Source: Phycisphaerae bacterium
Lineage (GTDB): Bacteria; Planctomycetota; Phycisphaerae; UBA1845; Fen-1342
Length of the DNA: 64,000 nucleotides
NCBI GenBank assembly: GCA_022072445.1
Contig: JAJVHV010000010.1
Coordinates: 154,407-218,406 of the forward strand
Direction: 5' to 3'
The notes beneath the pieces were generated by a model. The model was not told the origin of the DNA. It made no database searches and was given only the letters and a program-made list of their open reading frames with translations. Both the position numbers and the translations under genes were made by a program. Positions 62,237-64,000 of the stretch are shown here, piece by piece (within the stretch, counting starts at the first letter, position 1; every line of letters begins with the position of its first letter).

Positions 62237-62844
62237 ATCCTCACGAGGATTCAGCGTCAGTCGCAGCCGACCTGCTTGCAGCCTGCCACGGTCCCTTTGG
62301 CACCATCCTGGCCGATCCGCCCTGGCGTTTTACGAATCGTACGGGGAAGATGGCTCCTGAGCATCGTCGGCTCAGCCGATACTCGACGATGACTCTTGAT
62401 CAGATCAAGGGATTGCCAGTTTCACATCTTGCAGCATCTCGCAGTCACTTGTATTTGTGGGTCCCGAATGCGCTGATTCGGGAGGGGCTGGAGGTGATGG
62501 CTACCTGGGGATTTACCTACAAGTGCAATCTTGTTTGGTACAAGGTCCGCAAGGACGGCGGCCCCGACGGTCGTGGCGTGGGATTCTATTTTCGAAATGT
62601 GACGGAGCTGCTTCTGTTCGGTGTTCGCGGTAGTCTTCGCACTCGGCCCGCCGGTCGGCGTCAGACTAACATCATCATCAGTCGGAAACGCGAGCACTCG
62701 AGGAAACCCGATGAGGGTTATCCAATAATCGAACATTGCAGCCCGGGCCCGTATCTTGAGATATTCGCGCGACACGTGAGGCGTGGTTGGCAGCAGTGGG
62801 GGGATGAAATCGTGTATTCTGGGCAAGATGCAGTTGCGCGTTAG
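62182..62844 (+). CDS. MT-A70-family adenine-N6 DNA methyltransferase
   Basis: 220 residues. Catalytic DPPW at 45-48 (TILADPPWRF) and a SAM-pocket region with YLEIFARHVRRGW near the end define the MT-A70 family. Overlaps the endonuclease gene by 55 bases, with GGAGGAGG before its ATG inside that gene. Would methylate adenine in the partner's recognition site (A of GATC would fit). The pair forms a complete R-M system. Confidence 0.88.
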   Translation: MSTLSLWNYQGPIRRRRVDPHEDSASVAADLLAACHGPFGTILADPPWRFTNRTGKMAPEHRRLSRYSTMTLDQIKGLPVSHLAASRSHLYLWVPNALIREGLEVMATWGFTYKCNLVWYKVRKDGGPDGRGVGFYFRNVTELLLFGVRGSLRTRPAGRRQTNIIISRKREHSRKPDEGYPIIEHCSPGPYLEIFARHVRRGWQQWGDEIVYSGQDAVAR

Positions 62845-62864
62845 CGCCATTCCGTTCAAATGAA

Positions 62865-62940
62865 GCGTAGGGTGTGTCCCTCCACGCACCACACAATCCG
62901 CGTCCGAAGGCGGTGCGGTGCATCAGGGATGCACCCTGCG
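62865..62940. repeat. Paired-hairpin repeat, copy 2 (inverted relative to copy 1)
   Basis: Reverse-complement match to 19776-19853, including GGTGCATC / GATGCACC. Situated immediately after the methyltransferase stop, at the junction between the low-GC R-M genes and the GC-rich flank. Confidence 0.85.
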
Positions 62941-62944
62941 CGGC

Positions 62945-63070
62945 TTCGCCAAGCTGTTCAATTCGTTATTCGCTCATCGACACTCGCTATTCCGCGTGGC
63001 CACGGAGGGCCGACGCTACAGGGTGGGGCCCCGGCGGGCCGAGGCTACGAACTGAGGGCGGTTGTGCCAC
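62945..63070. repeat. AATTCGTTATTCGCT and CCACGGAGGGCCGACG repeats
   Basis: 62945-62993 matches 22416-22464 with few changes, and 62997-63015 (TGGCCACGGAGGGCCGACG) matches 22338-22356. The following GGGCGGTTGTGCCAC resembles one arm of the GCAGCCG hairpin family. Non-coding gap before birA. Confidence 0.8.
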
Positions 63071-63111
63071 ATTGCGCGAGTGGCGCGAGTACCTGCGGCG
63101 CGGCGGGTCCG

Positions 63112-63117
63112 TATACT
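63112..63117 (+). promoter_or_regulatory. -10-like TATACT upstream of birA
   Basis: TATACT 10 bases before the ATG with no Shine-Dalgarno between, so transcription may start at or next to the start codon. Confidence 0.4.
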
Positions 63118-63127
63118 CTGCTACGGC

Positions 63128-63946
63128 ATGCATCGACCGCTGGCGATTTCCGACATCCTGGCGCGCGGGCCGCTTGGGCGGCTCGGCAACGCCGTCGTGC
63201 TGCTCGGCGAGGTCGACAGCACGAACAGCTACCTGCGGCGGAGCGCGGACGACCTGCCGGATGGGACGATCGTCGCGGCGGAGTATCAGACCGCGGGCCG
63301 TGGGCGGCTGGGGCGCGTCTGGCGGTCGCCGCGCGGGTCGTCGATCCTGCTGAGCGTGCTGCTCCTCGAGCCAGCGGACAGCCCGATTCATAAGCTGGCG
63401 ACGACGCTGGCGGCGCTGGCGGCATGCGAGGCCATTCGCGAGGCGGCGGGCATCGACGCCGCAGTGCGCTGGCCGAACGACGTGGCGGTGCGGGGCCGCA
63501 AAGTTGCGGGCGTGCTGGCCGAGTCGACGAGCGTGAGTCCCGCGCGGGAGTCGGTCAACGGCGAGGGCGCTGCGCGCGGGCTGATCATCGGCGTGGGGAT
63601 CAACTGTCTTCAGCAATCCGGGCACTTTCCGGCCGAGCTGGCACCGACCGCCACCTCGCTCGAGATCGAGTCGGCGGCGGCGGTGGACCGGGCGCGGGTC
63701 GCCGGCGCGCTGGTGGGGCGGCTCGATCGGCGGATCGCGGGCCTGGCGGCGGGGGGTGCGGCGGGGCTGCTGGACGAATGGCGTGCGGCGTGCGACGATG
63801 TGGGCACACGCGTGGAATTGTGCTGCGACGGAGCGGTTTTCCGCGGCACGATCGTCGACATCGCCGACAACGCCGACCTGATTGTCCAGCTCGAAGACGG
63901 AGGAAGACGGCACTTTGCCGCGGCGACCAGCTCAAGGCACTGGTAG
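63128..63946 (+). CDS. birA: Biotin-protein ligase
   Basis: 272 residues. Attaches biotin to the carrier protein of acetyl-CoA carboxylase. GRGRLGRVW is the biotinyl-AMP loop (family GRGRxGRxW) and RWPNDV and KVAGVLAE are conserved. There is no N-terminal helix-turn-helix, so unlike E. coli BirA it does not act as a repressor. The C-terminal SH3-like domain is present (about 220-272). Start by context; upstream frame not needed. Confidence 0.93.
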   Translation: MHRPLAISDILARGPLGRLGNAVVLLGEVDSTNSYLRRSADDLPDGTIVAAEYQTAGRGRLGRVWRSPRGSSILLSVLLLEPADSPIHKLATTLAALAACEAIREAAGIDAAVRWPNDVAVRGRKVAGVLAESTSVSPARESVNGEGAARGLIIGVGINCLQQSGHFPAELAPTATSLEIESAAAVDRARVAGALVGRLDRRIAGLAAGGAAGLLDEWRAACDDVGTRVELCCDGAVFRGTIVDIADNADLIVQLEDGGRRHFAAATSSRHW

Positions 63947-64000
63947 GCGGCCGCGCGCCGCCCGCGCCCGCAAACCCGAGCCGCCGCCCGCGCCGCGCCG

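Overview
The window is a GC-rich (about 65-70%) chromosomal segment of a bacterium that most resembles a planctomycete, probably Phycisphaerae-like. This is an inference from gene content: a secreted protein with a type I dockerin pair, a beta-helix surface protein, an ECF-type sigma factor that overlaps a Ser/Thr kinase with TPR repeats, a one-off prepilin-like protein with the N-terminal methylation motif, a CxxCGYDLxGL zinc-ribbon membrane protein, and many short palindromic or tandem repeats between genes. No rRNA, CRISPR array, transposase or prophage was seen.

Layout. 0-4 kb: a GH172-type glycosidase (+) converges on the Mg2+ channel mgtE (-). 4-12 kb: tRNA-Glu, then a complete ISC iron-sulfur operon on the minus strand (iscR-iscS-iscU-iscA-hscB-hscA, a Uma2-type nuclease gene, fdx), preceded by an HDOD gene. 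12-16.3 kb: a fused DctQ-DctM TRAP transporter, a 21-bp tandem array and a secreted beta-helix protein. 16.5-19.7 kb: sigma factor plus TPR kinase. 19.8-22.2 kb: a secreted Kelch/dockerin protein, tRNA-Tyr and a FlgM-like anti-sigma factor. 22.4-28.5 kb (-): a membrane-anchored MutS-type ATPase, a DUF486 protein, a pteridine-reductase-like SDR, and a Lol-type ABC ATPase with its permease. 28.7-31.8 kb (+): pilT, a zinc-ribbon protein, a MazG-like pyrophosphatase, a prepilin-like protein and a decayed MazG tail. 31.9-37.5 kb (-): a 2-hydroxyacid dehydrogenase, rlmN, a family 2 glycosyltransferase and a GH127 arabinofuranosidase. 37.8-46.8 kb (+): a PpiD-like foldase, leuS, a sugar-1-kinase/nucleotidyltransferase pair and aspS. 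46.8-57.6 kb: a methyltransferase, a kynurenine-pathway cluster (tryptophan dioxygenase, pseudopilin-like protein, formamidase, HutF-like deiminase), a four-gene two-component operon ending in HD-GYP, and kynurenine 3-monooxygenase on the opposite strand. 58-64 kb: B12-dependent ribonucleotide reductase, a low-GC restriction-modification island (BglII/BstYI-like nuclease plus MT-A70 methylase) and birA.

The most unusual feature is a set of dispersed repeat families found mainly between genes that have also been accommodated in frame inside three core genes: aspS (two adjacent hairpins), hscA (about 85 extra residues in the ATPase domain) and nrdJ (disordered linkers). hscA and nrdJ share a 22-base repeat core. 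Other points of interest are the Uma2 gene embedded in the isc operon, the foreign-looking R-M island, a MazG-tail pseudogene flanking the prepilin gene, and several genes with a -10-like hexamer only 6-10 bases before the start codon, which suggests leaderless or very short-leader transcripts.
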